Part shown: positions 25,173 through 34,035 of the stretch, piece by piece | Position numbering within the stretch: the first letter of the stretch is position 1 | Layout of the letters: each line of letters starts with the position of its first letter | Assembly (NCBI GenBank): GCA_016281605.1 | Contig: JAEEJA010000077.1 | Span: forward strand, 47,023-111,022 | Length of the DNA: 64,000 nucleotides | Reading direction: 5' to 3' | Source of the DNA: Lachnospiraceae bacterium | GTDB lineage: Bacteria > Bacillota > Clostridia > Lachnospirales > Lachnospiraceae | Program-made: the position numbers and the translations under genes | The notes under the pieces: generated by a model | The model's input: the letters and a program-made list of their open reading frames with translations, nothing else | Told to the model about the DNA's origin: nothing | Database searches by the model: none

Positions 25173-27643
25173 AAAATCTCCCTGACCTTTGCTGCTGACT
25201 CTGTGGTGAATTCAAGTCGGTATGAACCAATCCCCAAAGATTTATAAAAAGATATTTTCTTTAAATCAAAAATCGGTTTTTCCATATATATTTCATTATA
25301 ACAAAATCTACAGAAATTTAAAGCGCACATCCTGCTTACTTCCGCTTCCATGTTATCCAAACAATTTAGCTTTATGATACCGGGTTCTTTTGTTTTTCCC
25401 ACACAACCTGCTACATTCTTCTGGACACAGTTAGCTGATACCATAAGAGGTGCCTTACAGTATAATATCTTACACATGGCTTCTCTTAAGTCATTCGGTA
25501 TCCTTTCTAAATCTTCATCCTTTAATTCATATGATATACTAAAGCTCTCTGCCCCTCTCTTTATATATGCTCTGCAAGCAGCACTGTTAAGAGTATAGGC
25601 AAATGGTCCTGTGATAATTATCTTTTCCGGTTTGATTTTCTTAAAGTAAAACGCTAAGCCAAATGCATCAAAGCAATTTACAAGATACCCCTTAATTCTA
25701 TCATCTAAAAGAGCATCCCTGTAAACAGACTTAAGACAATCTAATGTATCATATCTTATAATTCTCGGAAGAGCTATGTAAATATCCTTTCCGGCCTTTA
25801 CACCTTCTTCTGCAAGTTCTAATATTTCATCCGTACTAAAAAGCTCCAATCTTATGATTATTGTCCCTATCTTATCAAAGCCTAAAACAGCATCAAACTG
25901 CTCTCCGGTAAGTATTTGAGCCTGGTAGGATTCTTTAAATTCACTTTGCTTATAATCCTGTTTCTTATGCCTGTCATTCCTCTCCGTCTCATCCCTTTTT
26001 TCTATCCTTTTCTCTTGCAGTTCTCTCCTGTACTTAGCTAAAAGAACCTCTGTAAGCTTCTCAACACCCTTTCTTCTTATATCCTTTACCACAGACATCG
26101 GAATAAAGGCATCGCTCTCTACATCAATCTCTACCTCTGAAACCTCCATTATGGTATTTCCAAATTGACATAGTGCTTTCTTTATTTTTTCACTGTCCGG
26201 TTTTTGGGACTGCGATTTTTCTGTTTCATTATCTCCGTATACCGTTACATATGCTGAATCATTATTAAGAGTAAGGCTTGGCTTTTCTCCTTTATATGCT
26301 CTAAAGCAAAGCTTAATCGGTATCTTTTTATCCTGATTTATGTAAAGCTCATTTACTTTTTCTAGGAGAGACTCATTTCTGGTCCTATATACACTATCCC
26401 CTTTTCTTATACCGCACCCCTTCTTATATCTTGCATTTACATATCGCCCAATCTTAAAACCTTGAGCTGTAGTATATTCATACTTTACATTCATTTCCTC
26501 ATCCCTAAAATCAAGGACATCATGAGGACCTAATTCTATTTCAGTTTTAAATGTACATTCATTCTTTTTTATATTTATATCTGTTACAGTTCCAACTCTT
26601 ACACCACCGTGATTTGGACGCTTAAATGAAAGCATATCTGCAGGTGCTGTATAATGCCGTAAGTATGCTTGTTTTAATTCATCCTTTACATATTTCTCTT
26701 TATCTATCTTCTCTTTATCTGCACCCCTGGGAGGCCTTAAATAAGAACAGGTAAAGCCTGCTCTGTTATAGATATCAGACATATCAAATATATCTTTATC
26801 AAGCTCGCTCCTATGATTTTTCACATAATCCTTATATCCAGCATAACCAAGACTTTCATAAAGCTTTTTATATTTACTGTAAACTGATGTTATCATAGCA
26901 ACATAAGAAGGCTTTTTCATGCGTCCCTCGATTTTATAAGAGTCAACACCTGCTTTCGCAAGTTCTCCGAAAAGCTCCAGTGCACAGTTTTCTTTAAGGC
27001 TCAGTATATGTCCCTTTCCTATGCAGTCAGTCAAAAAGGGCAATCTACAGCTTCCTGCACACTTACCTCTGTTTCCGCTTCTGTTGCCTCGTATGCTACT
27101 CATAATACACTGTCCTGAGTATGCATAACAAAGAGCTCCGTGAACAAATACCTCCACTTCCATGGATGTATCTTCACAAAGCTTCCTGATTTCTTCGATA
27201 TTTAATTCTCTTGCAGGTACTACCCTTGTTACATTATTATCTTTAAAAAATGTATCGTTAAGCCCCGTAGTTATGGTAGTTTGGGTACTTAAATGTATGG
27301 GAAGATCAGGAAAAAGTCTGTGGATTTTCTCCAAGACTCCTAAGTCCTGAACTATAACTGCATCTAAACCCTGTTCGTAGTACTTACTCAGATAATCATA
27401 AATCAATCCTATCTCATGCTCATATAATAGGGTATTTACTGTCAGATACATCTTTTTGCCATACATGTGGACATAATCAATAGCCTTTAGCACCTCTTCG
27501 GAATCAAAGTTTCCTGCATAGGCTCTCGCTCCAAACCTGCTTCCACCCATATATATAGCGTCAGCACCTGCATTAATGGCGGCTTTCAAACATGTAAAGT
27601 CACCTGCAGGTGCCAAAATTTCTAAGTTATTATTTTTTTCCAT
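25160..27643 (-). CDS. U32 family protein, RlhA/YdcP-like with DUF3656
   Basis: About 827 residues from the ATG at 27643, which overlaps the end of the zapA gene by 14 bp; the longest frame opens 24 codons further up inside zapA with no conserved sequence. The U32 core starts at once (LEILAPAGDFTCLKAAINAG). It contains the signature EVFVHGALCYAYSGQC (about 169-184) with cysteines for an iron-sulfur site, including GKCAGSCRLPF. A middle DUF3656-like region and a C-terminal part with a further cysteine set (CALNFCRFCYNE) follow. E. coli RlhA hydroxylates C2501 of 23S rRNA. That activity is the best guess for this longer form; older annotation calls it collagenase-like peptidase. Confidence 0.85.
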   Translation of the reverse strand: MEKNNNLEILAPAGDFTCLKAAINAGADAIYMGGSRFGARAYAGNFDSEEVLKAIDYVHMYGKKMYLTVNTLLYEHEIGLIYDYLSKYYEQGLDAVIVQDLGVLEKIHRLFPDLPIHLSTQTTITTGLNDTFFKDNNVTRVVPARELNIEEIRKLCEDTSMEVEVFVHGALCYAYSGQCIMSSIRGNRSGNRGKCAGSCRLPFLTDCIGKGHILSLKENCALELFGELAKAGVDSYKIEGRMKKPSYVAMITSVYSKYKKLYESLGYAGYKDYVKNHRSELDKDIFDMSDIYNRAGFTCSYLRPPRGADKEKIDKEKYVKDELKQAYLRHYTAPADMLSFKRPNHGGVRVGTVTDINIKKNECTFKTEIELGPHDVLDFRDEEMNVKYEYTTAQGFKIGRYVNARYKKGCGIRKGDSVYRTRNESLLEKVNELYINQDKKIPIKLCFRAYKGEKPSLTLNNDSAYVTVYGDNETEKSQSQKPDSEKIKKALCQFGNTIMEVSEVEIDVESDAFIPMSVVKDIRRKGVEKLTEVLLAKYRRELQEKRIEKRDETERNDRHKKQDYKQSEFKESYQAQILTGEQFDAVLGFDKIGTIIIRLELFSTDEILELAEEGVKAGKDIYIALPRIIRYDTLDCLKSVYRDALLDDRIKGYLVNCFDAFGLAFYFKKIKPEKIIITGPFAYTLNSAACRAYIKRGAESFSISYELKDEDLERIPNDLREAMCKILYCKAPLMVSANCVQKNVAGCVGKTKEPGIIKLNCLDNMEAEVSRMCALNFCRFCYNEIYMEKPIFDLKKISFYKSLGIGSYRLEFTTESAAKVREILCKI

Positions 27644-28331
27644 TATTATTAAAATTCTTATTTTTATTATTCTTAGAATCGAATGAAACAAGCTTTCCGC
27701 TTTGCATAGATGCAATCTGACCGGACAGTGCTTCGGCTTCCTTTGTTTTATCCTGAAGCTTCTGCTTTAATTCCTTGATTTCGTCTTCATACTTCTTCTT
27801 AAGTGCTTCCATTTCCTTTTTCTTGGTTTCGTTGTTCTTTACAATCTCTGCCTCAGCCTGCTTCTTTATGTTGGCTATCTGGGAATTACCGGAATTTTTG
27901 AACTTTTCAAGTTGGAGCTCGTAGTCTGATTTCATTTTGTCCATCTCGACCTTGTGAGTCTTTGAGATATTATCTTTTTCTTTGCGATGCTCCTCATCCT
28001 TCTTTTCAAGGTCTTCCTTAAGTGAATCCTTTTCCTTTTCCTGCTCGGTTAGCTTATTCTTAACATCAAAAAAATCTTCCTGAAGCTTTTTTCTGGCTGT
28101 ATCGGTTTCTTCGAAGTTCTTCTTTGCAGTAAAGTAATCATCTGCAATATTTATGCAGATAAGAACATTTTTCATGTCAGCATCAAGCTTTGAATAATAT
28201 TTCTGAGAGCTTACCTCTTGAATCTTTTCATCTATGTATATAGCAACCTTCTGAAGATATTCTCCACTTGCCTGTCCTGATAGAGTATATTTTCTTCCGT
28301 CTATATAGACTCTCTGTTCACTAGCGCTCAT
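27630..28331 (-). CDS. zapA: ZapA-like cell-division protein with long coiled-coil tail
   Basis: Residues about 5-85 match ZapA: RVYIDGRKYTLSGQASGEYL, then VAIYIDEKIQEV and VLICINIADDYFTAKKN. ZapA binds and bundles FtsZ filaments. The protein is unusually long (233 rather than about 90-110 residues) because of a charged coiled coil (about 85-210, heptad-like K/E-rich stretches) and a short Asn/Lys tail. It lies 12 bp after a DivIVA-like coiled-coil gene, and its last codons overlap the U32 start. The family call is good for the N-terminus. Whether the long coil adds a second binding partner is unknown. Confidence 0.82.
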   Translation of the reverse strand: MSASEQRVYIDGRKYTLSGQASGEYLQKVAIYIDEKIQEVSSQKYYSKLDADMKNVLICINIADDYFTAKKNFEETDTARKKLQEDFFDVKNKLTEQEKEKDSLKEDLEKKDEEHRKEKDNISKTHKVEMDKMKSDYELQLEKFKNSGNSQIANIKKQAEAEIVKNNETKKKEMEALKKKYEDEIKELKQKLQDKTKEAEALSGQIASMQSGKLVSFDSKNNKNKNFNNNGKK

Positions 28332-28343
28332 AATTCTCCTTAA

Positions 28344-29039
28344 TTATGCATCCTGCATATCATCATCCATAGGTGGTTCGTCGTAAGGTTCCTCATAATC
28401 ATCATACTCTCCTACATAACCACCGCCATTAGTAACCTCTTCAAAGGTTGTTCTGTCAAGCTCTACTCTATCCTGTCTGATAGCTGAAAGCTGCTCATTT
28501 ACCTGAGATTCGAAACTTCTCATACCGTCTGTTATGAAAAGCTGCATATCGTCAAACATGCGCTCGATGGCATCCATCTTATCTCTGGTATAGAAGGTTG
28601 TACCCTCATAAAGCTCATTGGCACGCTCTGTAGCATAAGCAATATTGTTATCAGCCTCAGCTTGAGCATTTTCTCTGATAATCTCAGCCTCAGCTTCAGC
28701 ATCCTCGATTATATACTTAGCCTTCTGCTTAGCTTCGATTACAATATTGTTTTCCTCCAGAAGCATATCCTTCTTCCTGTTAGCCTCTTCTATGATTCGC
28801 TTCGCATCATTTTCCGCTCCGGCTAAAATCTTTGCTCTTCTGTCAATAACCTTACGGTAACGGTCAATCTCCTCAGGGATACAATTTCTGAGAGCATCAA
28901 GAAGATCGTAGAGGCCGTCGTATGGTACTATCAACTTTCCGGAATCAAACTTTCTAGTCTGACAATTAGATAAGAAATCCTCTATCTCATCAATCTTGTT
29001 TTCAATTTCAAACGTTTCCTTCTCGACTTCGTTTTGCAT
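28344..29039 (-). CDS. DivIVA/SepIVA-like coiled-coil protein
   Basis: The 231 residues are mostly helical. Residues about 30-70 (KFDSGKLIVPYDGLYDLLDA) precede a long coiled coil (about 70-150) with AEAEAEIIRENAQAEADNNI. A conserved-looking FYTRDKMDAIERMFDDMQLF follows, and the C-terminus is acidic (YDDYEEPYDEPPMDDD). It has no signal or membrane helix. Close relatives are often labelled ATPase or hypothetical in Lachnospiraceae; I see no nucleotide-binding motif. Its place between coaD and zapA and its coiled-coil plan suggest a membrane-curvature or division-site scaffold, which is inference. Confidence 0.65.
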   Translation of the reverse strand: MQNEVEKETFEIENKIDEIEDFLSNCQTRKFDSGKLIVPYDGLYDLLDALRNCIPEEIDRYRKVIDRRAKILAGAENDAKRIIEEANRKKDMLLEENNIVIEAKQKAKYIIEDAEAEAEIIRENAQAEADNNIAYATERANELYEGTTFYTRDKMDAIERMFDDMQLFITDGMRSFESQVNEQLSAIRQDRVELDRTTFEEVTNGGGYVGEYDDYEEPYDEPPMDDDMQDA

Positions 29040-29083
29040 ACTGTTCCTCCATTCATTTAATGTTATTTATATGATCAAATGTA

Positions 29084-29554
29084 TCAGTTTTTATGTAGAT
29101 AATTCATAACCTCTTTTGGTACATAAGCAGATATATCCGCTCCGAATGCCATAAGTTCTTTAAGTCCGGATGAACTTATATAAGAGTACTCCGGAGATGT
29201 CATCAGGAATACGGTGTCCGCTTTTTCGTACAGCTTTTTGTTGATAACAGCCATAGGATACTCATACTCAAAATCAGTAGAATTTCTAAGTCCTCTGACT
29301 ATTGCCCGGGCACCTGTCTTTTTTACAAAATCTGCCAGAAGTCCGTCGTGTGTCTCAACTCTGACATTAGGTATACCTTTAAGAATACTTTCTAAAAGCT
29401 CCTTTCTTTCAGATACCTCAAACAAAGATTTTTTGTTTTTGTTAACAAGTATACCGATGATAAGCTCATCAAACATTCCGGATGCTCTCTTGATGATATC
29501 TATATGTCCAAGGGTTACCGGATCAAAACTTCCGGGGTATATCGCACAACCCAT
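29084..29554 (-). CDS. coaD: Phosphopantetheine adenylyltransferase
   Basis: The 156-residue product is a standard-length CoaD: GSFDPVTLGHIDIIKRA (about 8-24, holding the TxGH nucleotidyltransferase motif), VETHDGLLADF (about 71-81), RGLRNSTDFEYEYPMA (about 88-103) and SSSGLKELMAFG (about 126-137). It transfers AMP to 4'-phosphopantetheine, the penultimate step of coenzyme A synthesis. It lies 25 bp after rsmD, the common rsmD-coaD pair, and before the coiled-coil/zapA genes, so all are probably in one operon. Confidence 0.96.
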   Translation of the reverse strand: MGCAIYPGSFDPVTLGHIDIIKRASGMFDELIIGILVNKNKKSLFEVSERKELLESILKGIPNVRVETHDGLLADFVKKTGARAIVRGLRNSTDFEYEYPMAVINKKLYEKADTVFLMTSPEYSYISSSGLKELMAFGADISAYVPKEVMNYLHKN

Positions 29555-29579
29555 ATCCTATCCTCCGTAATCACCCATA

Positions 29580-30140
29580 TCATGAACTATACGTCATGAA
29601 AACATGCTTACTGTTTTTATACTCCTTAACTCTGTATATATCATATCCTAAAGAAGAAGCAAAGTCAAAATCTGTTTCAACGGCTGCTTCAACTATTATG
29701 ATGGTATCCTCCCCTACAAGACGAGAATCCGAAAGACTCGATAAAACCTGTTCTTCATATCCCTTTGTGTAAGGTGGATCCATAAATATAATATCAAAGG
29801 GCTTAGATGCACTCTTCTTAATCTCTTCTAAGGCTCTAAGTACATCCTTACCTATGATGCTGCACTTATCAGTAAAGCCGGTATGTGCAATATTTTCCTT
29901 TATACAGGAAAGTGCTGCTCTGTCGCTGTCAACTAAGACCGCATACTCTGCCCCTCTGCTCAGTGCTTCGATGGCTATACCGCCGCTCCCACTGAAAAGG
30001 TCGAGGAAATGAGCTCCATAAACATCTGCCTGAATAATATTAAATAAAGTTTCTTTTATCTTATCACTTGTAGGTCTTGTATGCATCCCTTCGGGAGTTA
30101 CAAGTTTTAATCTTCTGGCAGTGCCTGCAATTACTCTCAT
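29580..30140 (-). CDS. rsmD: 16S rRNA (guanine966-N2)-methyltransferase RsmD
   Basis: The 186 residues show the RsmD pattern: MRVIAGTARRLKLVTPEG, then TRPTSDKIKETLFNII (about 22-37). The SAM-binding LDLFSGSGGIAIEALSRGA (about 47-65) and the catalytic FMDPPYTKG (about 119-127) follow. It methylates G966 of 16S rRNA in the assembled 30S subunit. Length is normal. coaD follows 25 bp later. The 89-bp gap to the upstream AAA+ gene shows no clear terminator. Confidence 0.95.
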   Translation of the reverse strand: MRVIAGTARRLKLVTPEGMHTRPTSDKIKETLFNIIQADVYGAHFLDLFSGSGGIAIEALSRGAEYAVLVDSDRAALSCIKENIAHTGFTDKCSIIGKDVLRALEEIKKSASKPFDIIFMDPPYTKGYEEQVLSSLSDSRLVGEDTIIIVEAAVETDFDFASSLGYDIYRVKEYKNSKHVFMTYSS

Positions 30141-30229
30141 ATCTTCCTCTTACTCCTGACTATACTCACAAATGTCGTTTAATTGTACCACATAGGACGT
30201 TTTATAGTCAAGTATTCATAATTATATAT

Positions 30230-31858
30230 CTAAAGCTGTATATCTTCTGCCTTTATGCACATCATATCAGCTCTTTCAGGCATCTCTAAGTCTATGATTC
30301 TGTTGGCCTGATTAACCATAATCCTCTCAAAGACATTTCTTACTCCACGAGCATTGCCAAACTCTCTTTTCTCTGACGGACTCATGGTTACTATGTATCT
30401 CTTAACTTCCTCGAAAGCATCAGCCTCAAACTCATAACCAGCTTTCTCTGCCATAGAAGAAAGAATCTCTATAAGCTCATCATCAGTATAATCACGGAAT
30501 TCTATGAACTTATTAAAACGAGACTTAAGTCCTGTATTTGCCTCAAGAAACTCTTGCATCTCAGCTGTATAACCCGCAACTATTACTACAAGATCGTCAC
30601 GCCTGTCTTCCATGAGCTTAACCAGAGTGTCAATCGCTTCATTTCCAAAATCATTTGGCGTAGCTCCCTTAGCAGCAAGTGAATAAGCTTCGTCTATGAA
30701 AAGCACACCTCCCATGGCGCTGTCTACTGTTTTTCTTACATTGATAGCTGTCTGTCCCACATATCCAGCTACAAGTCCGGATCTGTCAGTCTCAACGAGA
30801 TTTCCCTTTGACAGTATCCCAAGCTCCTTATAAACTCTTGCAACTATTCTTGCAACAGTTGTCTTACCTGTTCCAGGAGCACCTGTAAATACCATATGGT
30901 AGGACATATCCACAACCGGCATATCCATACGCCTTCGCATATTTCTTATCTTAATAAGATTTATAAGTGATCTGACCTCTTCCTTAACTTCTGAAAGTCC
31001 CGTAAGCCCTTTAAGCTCGGCTACAGCATTCTCTACTCTTTTATCGAGCTCAAGTCTCTCTTCTTTTTCACGCTCCATAAGTCTTTGCTTCATTTGTTCA
31101 AATGAAGCGCGAGCGTCTAAAGCGTCCTGAGCTTTCTCGGATTCCTTTGCAGTTTCAGCCTTCTCATCACTTATCTTCTCGGCGCTTTGAAAACTGTAAC
31201 TCTGCGAAGCTTGACTCAATTGGCTTTTTTCTACTGTAATCGGTTGAATCTTATATGATCCCGGACTTATAAGCCACCTTACATCACTTTTAATATTTAC
31301 GGAGTGAATCTTTCTGCTGACATAGGACGCATAGCCCTTTGCCTGCTCTTCAGAAAGCCATACAAAAGACTCTATTCTCTCACAATACTTTTCAATTTTA
31401 GCATTAATAAACTCGGAATTATCTTTATTCAAAAAAGACATGCACATAAGTATGTTTAGGTATGAATCCAGGAAATACTTAGTCATGTCATCATCTTCGG
31501 AATTATCATAAAGTCCACATAACTGGATAAGAATAGGCGGTAGAGAAGATACTCTTTTAGCATAGAGGTACATCTCGTCAGACAGACCATTCTCCTCTGT
31601 GATTGCGAGAGGATTGGTATCTGTCAAGCCTAATAAGAATTTTCTTTCTTTTTCAAGTATATCATCACAGCTGTCTGCAAGAGCAGCAAGCCCTGATTGA
31701 ACGTATAAATCAAGGGTCTCTAAGCAACTCTGGTTGGTTATCTTTCTAACTCTTTCCCAGAATCCCTTATCTTCAAGCTTTTTACAGCATTCTACAAGTT
31801 TGGAATAATTATCACCTGATATCTTATGCAATTGTTCAAGTGTATATACATTTTCCAT
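30230..31858 (-). CDS. CbbX/SpoVK-like AAA+ ATPase
   Basis: Of the 542 residues, about 1-230 are helical with no recognised family, followed by a charged linker. The C-terminal part (about 275-540) is one AAA+ domain of the CbxX/CfqX type: LTGLSEVKEEVRSLINLIKI, Walker A GAPGTGKTTVARIVARVY (about 337-354), Walker B GGVLFIDEAYSLA (about 395-407), and VIVAGYTAEMQEFLEANTGL with the Arg finger in LKSRFNKFIEF. The family remodels protein complexes; SpoVK is its sporulation member and CbbX acts on Rubisco. Which target is used here is not clear. AAGGG precedes the ATG. Confidence 0.85.
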   Translation of the reverse strand: MENVYTLEQLHKISGDNYSKLVECCKKLEDKGFWERVRKITNQSCLETLDLYVQSGLAALADSCDDILEKERKFLLGLTDTNPLAITEENGLSDEMYLYAKRVSSLPPILIQLCGLYDNSEDDDMTKYFLDSYLNILMCMSFLNKDNSEFINAKIEKYCERIESFVWLSEEQAKGYASYVSRKIHSVNIKSDVRWLISPGSYKIQPITVEKSQLSQASQSYSFQSAEKISDEKAETAKESEKAQDALDARASFEQMKQRLMEREKEERLELDKRVENAVAELKGLTGLSEVKEEVRSLINLIKIRNMRRRMDMPVVDMSYHMVFTGAPGTGKTTVARIVARVYKELGILSKGNLVETDRSGLVAGYVGQTAINVRKTVDSAMGGVLFIDEAYSLAAKGATPNDFGNEAIDTLVKLMEDRRDDLVVIVAGYTAEMQEFLEANTGLKSRFNKFIEFRDYTDDELIEILSSMAEKAGYEFEADAFEEVKRYIVTMSPSEKREFGNARGVRNVFERIMVNQANRIIDLEMPERADMMCIKAEDIQL

Positions 31859-31987
31859 GACTAAAACCCTTTACATGAAATCCACATCATCTTGTGCCAT
31901 TTCAAGATTATACACCAAGATTTATGTGATGTACAGAGTAATTACATGATTTTTTTTCACATTTTGTTGTTTTGATTTAATGGTATT

Positions 31988-33988
31988 TCAACGTAGGTCT
32001 TTGACCTGTATTTTACTGTAAATCTCAGGATTTATTACCACCTCATGAGCAATTTTTAAAAGCTCTTCATCCCTATATATATTTGCAAGCTTAAATTCCA
32101 TCTCTCCACTTTGTCGCACTCCAAGTACATCTCCCGGACCTCTTAGTTTAAGGTCTTCATTTGCAATAAAAAATCCATCATTGGAGCTGTTTATAACACC
32201 AAGGCGCTCCTTTGCTTTCTCTGTTTCATGCCCCATCATAAATATACAGTAAGATTGTAAATCTGACCTTCCTACTCGTCCTCTAAGCTGGTGAAGTGTC
32301 GCAAGACCGAATCTTTCTGCGTTTTCTATAAGCATGACAGTTGCATTGGGAACATTTATACCCACTTCTATTACTGTAGTTGAAACAAGTATATCGATAT
32401 TTCCTTCAGCAAAGCCGGTTAATCTTTCATCCTTTTCTGCACCTGTCATCCTGCCATGTACATAATCAATATTAACACTCTTCGAGAATACTTCTTTCAA
32501 GCTTTCCACATAATCAAGACAGTTTTCGGCTTCTATACTCTCAGACTCATCTACCATAGGGCAGATTACATATACCTGATGTCCGGCTTCTATTTCCTTT
32601 TGCATGAATTTATATGCCGAAGGCCTGTAGGATATTCCCACGACACAATTCTTAATTGGTTTTCTGTTAAGCGGAAGTGTTTTTATGACACTGATGTCCA
32701 AATCTCCGTACAGTAAAAGCGACAGAGTACGTGGTATGGGAGTTGCACTCATAACAAGCATGTGAGGTCTGTTACCCTTATTTGCAAGCTCATCTCTCTG
32801 CCTTACTCCAAATCTGTGCTGTTCATCGGTTATTACAAGCCCAAGATCAAAAAACTCTACACCCTCCTGTATGAGTGCATGTGTACCAACTATTATTTGG
32901 GCTTCTTTTGTTTTTATAAGAGCAAGAGTCTCTTCCCTGTCCTTCTTTTTCATGCTTCCATCCATGAGAACCACGTTTACATCAGTAAGTCCGGCTTTTA
33001 GTAAAGCTTCTCTTATAGATTCAAAATGCTGAGTAGCAAGAACCTGAGTAGGAACCATAATTGCAGCCTGACTTCCCGCTTCTACCGCTATAAGCATAGC
33101 AAGTAATGCAACTATAGTCTTTCCGCAGCCTACGTCACCCTGTACAAGTCTGTTCATACAATTACCGGAAGCCATATCCTCTTTTATAGTCCGGTAAGCA
33201 TCTATCTGACCTTCTGTAAGCTCAAAGTCCAAGCTGTCCATAAGCCTTTGAGCCATTTCAGATTTTTTCCAAATGTAATAGGATATATACCTGGTGCGCT
33301 TGAGCTTTAGCTTTTCCACACCTTTTAAAAATTCATAAAGCTCATCAAAAACAAGCCTTCTTCTTGCTGCTTCGCAGGAAGCACTGTCGGAAGGCTCGTG
33401 AATATCTGTTATTGCTTTTTTTCGGGATATGAGAGCATTTTTCTTTAAGAAGCTATCCTTAAAGTACTCATCTTCAAAAGAAAAATCTGATAATACAGCT
33501 TTTACAGCCTTTTTTACTGCATTATTGGTAACACCTGCAGTTAGAGGATATATGGGTAAGAGCTTATACTTATCTCTATTATAATCCTTAAGAGTTATAA
33601 CCTGCGGCTGTCTCATAACTCTCTTACCTGCCTTAAAGTCTACCTTTCCACGAAATATATACTGACCTCTTACTACAAAGCTCTGACTTATGTAGGGCGC
33701 ATTGAACCATGTTAATTCAAGCCTTCCGGTGTTATCCTCCACAAGTGCTATGGTTATAGACTTTCCGCTAAAGCGCTTAAGGACAGGCTTTTTACAAAGA
33801 GTCACACTGATTACTGCAACTTCACCCACACTCAGATCTTTTATCCTTACGATATCTCCGTATCTGTCATAGGTTCTCGGATAATACTCCAAGAGGTCTC
33901 CCACTGTAAAAATCTCTAATTTGTTGAAGTTTTTTTCTGTTTTTTCACCTATACCTTTTATACAGGTAAGCGAAGAATATTTATCCAT
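31988..33988 (-). CDS. recG: ATP-dependent DNA helicase RecG
   Basis: The 666-residue product has the expected length and order: N-terminal wedge/OB domain (about 1-230), then a superfamily 2 helicase with Walker A QGDVGCGKTIVALLAM, Walker B LVITDEQHRFGVRQR (DEQH), SATPIPRTL, and the C-terminal motifs STTVIEVGINVPNATVM and LHQLRGRVGRS. RecG reverses stalled forks and branch-migrates Holliday junctions. It is followed 129 bp later by the CbbX-like gene and preceded 47 bp earlier by the CPBP-like gene. Confidence 0.97.
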   Translation of the reverse strand: MDKYSSLTCIKGIGEKTEKNFNKLEIFTVGDLLEYYPRTYDRYGDIVRIKDLSVGEVAVISVTLCKKPVLKRFSGKSITIALVEDNTGRLELTWFNAPYISQSFVVRGQYIFRGKVDFKAGKRVMRQPQVITLKDYNRDKYKLLPIYPLTAGVTNNAVKKAVKAVLSDFSFEDEYFKDSFLKKNALISRKKAITDIHEPSDSASCEAARRRLVFDELYEFLKGVEKLKLKRTRYISYYIWKKSEMAQRLMDSLDFELTEGQIDAYRTIKEDMASGNCMNRLVQGDVGCGKTIVALLAMLIAVEAGSQAAIMVPTQVLATQHFESIREALLKAGLTDVNVVLMDGSMKKKDREETLALIKTKEAQIIVGTHALIQEGVEFFDLGLVITDEQHRFGVRQRDELANKGNRPHMLVMSATPIPRTLSLLLYGDLDISVIKTLPLNRKPIKNCVVGISYRPSAYKFMQKEIEAGHQVYVICPMVDESESIEAENCLDYVESLKEVFSKSVNIDYVHGRMTGAEKDERLTGFAEGNIDILVSTTVIEVGINVPNATVMLIENAERFGLATLHQLRGRVGRSDLQSYCIFMMGHETEKAKERLGVINSSNDGFFIANEDLKLRGPGDVLGVRQSGEMEFKLANIYRDEELLKIAHEVVINPEIYSKIQVKDLR

Positions 33989-34035
33989 GGATTCTTCCCC
34001 GTTTTTTTCAAGTTTTTCGAAGTCTTAGTTTTAGC

